Of a stretch of DNA of 25,010 nucleotides, positions 24,287 through 25,010 are shown one piece after another; position 1 is the first letter of the stretch; each line of letters opens with the position of its first letter. The stretch is from an uncultured Lachnospiraceae bacterium. GTDB taxonomy: Bacteria > Bacillota > Clostridia > Lachnospirales > Lachnospiraceae. The position numbers were made by a program, and so were the translations under genes. The stretch spans positions 1-25,010 of the forward strand of contig CAJTZH010000036.1 in NCBI GenBank assembly GCA_910584325.1, given 5' to 3'. Below the pieces are notes generated by a model, which was given only the letters and a program-made list of their open reading frames with translations, ran no database searches and was not told where the DNA came from.

Positions 24287-25010
24287 TTATTTTATCCGCC
24301 TGTTATTCGGAGATTTCTCCCCCCTGTGCTTGTCCTTCTTTCGCTGTTCTTTTTCCTCGTACGCTTCATACGCTTTGACAATCTTTTGAACAAGAGGATG
24401 TCTGACTACATCCTGGTTGGTCAGACGGCAGATGCCGATTTCATCCACACCCGACAATACTCTAAGCGCCACGTCAAGACCGGATACCGCATCCTGCGGT
24501 AAATCCTTCTGCGTTAAATCTCCCGTGACCACAACCTTTGAACCAAAGCCGATTCTTGTAAGAAACATCTTCATCTGCGCCGGCGTTGTATTCTGCGCTT
24601 CGTCCAGTATGATAAAAGCGTTGTCAAGCGTTCTTCCTCTCATATACGCAAGCGGCGCTACCTCAATCAGTCCTTTTTCCATATTGTTCATAAAATTCTC
24701 CGCGCCCATTATCTGATACAGCGCGTCGTACAACGGTCTTAAATACGGGTCTACTTTACTCTGTAAGTCGCCCGGAAGAAATCCCAGCTTCTCTCCGGCT
24801 TCAATCGCCGGTCTTGTCAGAATAATACGGCCAACATCATCCGAACGGAACGCCTCAATCGCCATTGCCATCGCAAGGTATGTCTTACCTGTTCCCGCCG
24901 GTCCCAGTCCGAAAACAATCATCTTATCAGCAATTGTTTTCACATAATCTTTCTGCCCCAGTGTTTTCGGCTTAATCGGCTTCCCGGCAATTGTCCGGCA
25001 GATAACCTCG
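24287..25010 (-). CDS. phoH: PhoH family ATPase, 5' end cut by window
   Basis: Cytoplasmic P-loop ATPase of the PhoH/PhoL class, likely an RNA-associated helicase-like protein. About 240 residues are visible; the frame runs off the right edge, so the start is outside. Walker A GPAGTGKT lies at 36-43 of the visible part, ILTRPAIEAGEKLGFLPGDL follows, then Walker B in AFIILDEAQN, TPAQMKMFLTRIG and KVVVTGDLTQKDLP. The tail is lysine/arginine rich. Sequence ahead of Walker A (CRTIAGKPIKPKTLGQKDY) is the normal family lead-in. Upstream phoH followed by ybeY is conserved in Firmicutes. Confidence 0.96.
   Translation of the reverse strand, partial: EVICRTIAGKPIKPKTLGQKDYVKTIADKMIVFGLGPAGTGKTYLAMAMAIEAFRSDDVGRIILTRPAIEAGEKLGFLPGDLQSKVDPYLRPLYDALYQIMGAENFMNNMEKGLIEVAPLAYMRGRTLDNAFIILDEAQNTTPAQMKMFLTRIGFGSKVVVTGDLTQKDLPQDAVSGLDVALRVLSGVDEIGICRLTNQDVVRHPLVQKIVKAYEAYEEKEQRKKDKHRGEKSPNNRRIK

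Overview
The window is a tightly packed stretch of chromosome from a low-to-moderate GC Gram-positive bacterium, most probably a member of the Lachnospiraceae (Clostridia). Three things point there: a PBP2 with a very large insertion in its transpeptidase domain, an MreB with altered ATPase motifs, and a DUF4321 protein next to radC. The placement is an inference from remembered family features and gene order, not from a database search. Every gene I can support lies on the minus strand, so transcription runs from the high-coordinate end to the low end. No rRNA, tRNA, CRISPR array, insertion sequence or prophage gene was seen, and no gap above about 300 bases lacks a coding or decayed coding sequence.

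Reading in the direction of transcription: phoH (cut by the window edge) and ybeY (RNA metabolism); a DUF3048 lipoprotein and an unnamed membrane-anchored protein whose translation start sits inside a perfect 15-bp inverted repeat; two FAD oxidoreductases; proB, a DUF896 gene and proA (proline synthesis); a decayed small gene with a frameshift and an in-frame stop; miaB (tRNA modification); a SulP anion transporter; mutS, a NYN/OST-HTH putative RNA nuclease, the remains of a Phd/RelE toxin-antitoxin pair, and mutL (mismatch repair); miaA (tRNA modification); a PLP enzyme of the YnbB family; a DUF4321 membrane protein; radC; and the cell-shape cluster mreB-mreC-mreD-PBP2, with PBP2 running off the left edge.

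Most genes are separated by fewer than 40 bases, and many overlap or touch, so long polycistronic transcripts with translational coupling are likely. The best promoter candidate lies ahead of the first flavoprotein gene. The functional blocks are DNA repair, tRNA modification (miaA and miaB together modify A37: prenylation, then methylthiolation), proline synthesis and elongasome wall synthesis. The core is ordinary housekeeping. The parts most worth a second look are the hairpin over the start of the unnamed gene at 21994-22605, the two eroded toxin-antitoxin-like relics, the NYN/OST-HTH protein between mutS and mutL, and the unusual MreB active site.
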